Shown here piece by piece: positions 63,881-64,000 of a DNA stretch of 64,000 bases. Every line of letters starts with the position of its first letter. Within the stretch, counting starts at the first letter, position 1. Under the pieces are notes generated by a model that ran no database searches, had not been told where the DNA came from, and worked only from the letters and a program-made list of their open reading frames with translations. Location: the NCBI GenBank assembly GCA_017451225.1, contig JAFSPZ010000068.1:24763-88762 (forward strand), given 5' to 3'. The stretch is from Muribaculaceae bacterium (lineage in GTDB: Bacteria; Bacteroidota; Bacteroidia; Bacteroidales; Muribaculaceae). The position numbers were made by a program, and so were the translations under genes.

Positions 63881-64000
63881 CTATCTTTTGCTTGATGTTA
63901 GTTGTTTAAAATCATCATAGTTGCGCACATAATCGTCTTCGTCGTAATGGTCTGATGCCATTACAAGGCATACTGCTCCCGAAGAAAAATTGTTAATGAC
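63881..64000 (-). CDS. Partial: sugar 3,4-ketoisomerase (FdtA/QdtA, WxcM-like cupin), C-terminus only
   Basis: Only the last 39 residues are in the window. They contain SSGAVCLVMASDHYDEDDY and RNYDDFKQL, the typical end of FdtA/QdtA and WxcM-like sugar isomerases. The stop TAG at 63881-63883 directly abuts the aminotransferase ATG at 63880. The gene continues past the window edge. Confidence 0.7.
   Translation of the reverse strand, partial: VINNFSSGAVCLVMASDHYDEDDYVRNYDDFKQLTSSKR

Overview
The window is chromosomal DNA from a member of the Bacteroidota, order Bacteroidales, and most likely a gut Muribaculaceae-type organism (the family is an inference). The evidence is a SusE/SusF-type glycan-binding protein, the Bacteroidota -7 promoter box TAnnTTTG in front of many genes, lipoprotein signals, the type IX secretion protein SprA, a GldH homologue, and secreted proteins with dockerin-like repeats or a sorting-signal-like C-terminus. 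I saw no rRNA, tRNA, CRISPR array, prophage or insertion sequence. Nearly all genes are core chromosomal genes.

Layout. 1-2.5 kb: a broken SusE/SusF-like gene, minus strand, cut by the window edge. 2.7-9 kb: murB-murA, a secreted protein, then ruvX-def-guaD-like-nagB. 9-20 kb: DUF853 ATPase and RNase R, a TPR protein, umuD-murI, a secreted bleomycin-hydrolase-like peptidase, a B3/4 protein with a Sua5/YciO protein and a thioredoxin lipoprotein, a DEAD-box helicase gene with an internal stop, and an LEA-like repeat lipoprotein. 20-30 kb: YugP peptidase, hisS, a Crp-like regulator, a TSCPD protein, a murein-peptide cluster (transglutaminase-like, NlpC/P60, dipeptide epimerase), and a FeoA-FeoB fusion. 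30-45.8 kb: ruvA, the 7.5-kb sprA gene, a zinc-ribbon membrane protein, a frameshifted secreted protein, a cyclophilin, an M16 peptidase and a DUF349 protein. 45.9-55 kb: a polyprenyl glycosylphosphotransferase, recQ, a coiled-coil protein with zapA, a possible small RNA, rny, ricT-like, gldH, a HAD phosphatase, GtrA and a six-repeat secreted protein. 55-64 kb, minus strand: an nth operon containing a CCA-adding enzyme fused to an O6-alkylguanine-DNA alkyltransferase, pheS, and a surface-sugar operon (FdtA-like, DegT aminotransferase, MBOAT, SGNH-like) that ends with umuC.

Themes. Envelope building (murA, murB, murI, murein-peptide processing, sugar acetylation) and DNA repair (ruvA, ruvX, recQ, nth, alkyltransferase, umuD, umuC) recur. 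The most unusual item is the tRNA-CCA enzyme/DNA alkyltransferase fusion. Three genes carry four lesions: two in-frame stops that each look like one substitution, and two single-base homopolymer shifts inside or near secretion-signal regions. These need raw-read checking before they are called pseudogenes or phase-variable genes. Several -7 boxes lie only 4-7 bases before ATG codons, which suggests leaderless or nearly leaderless mRNAs.
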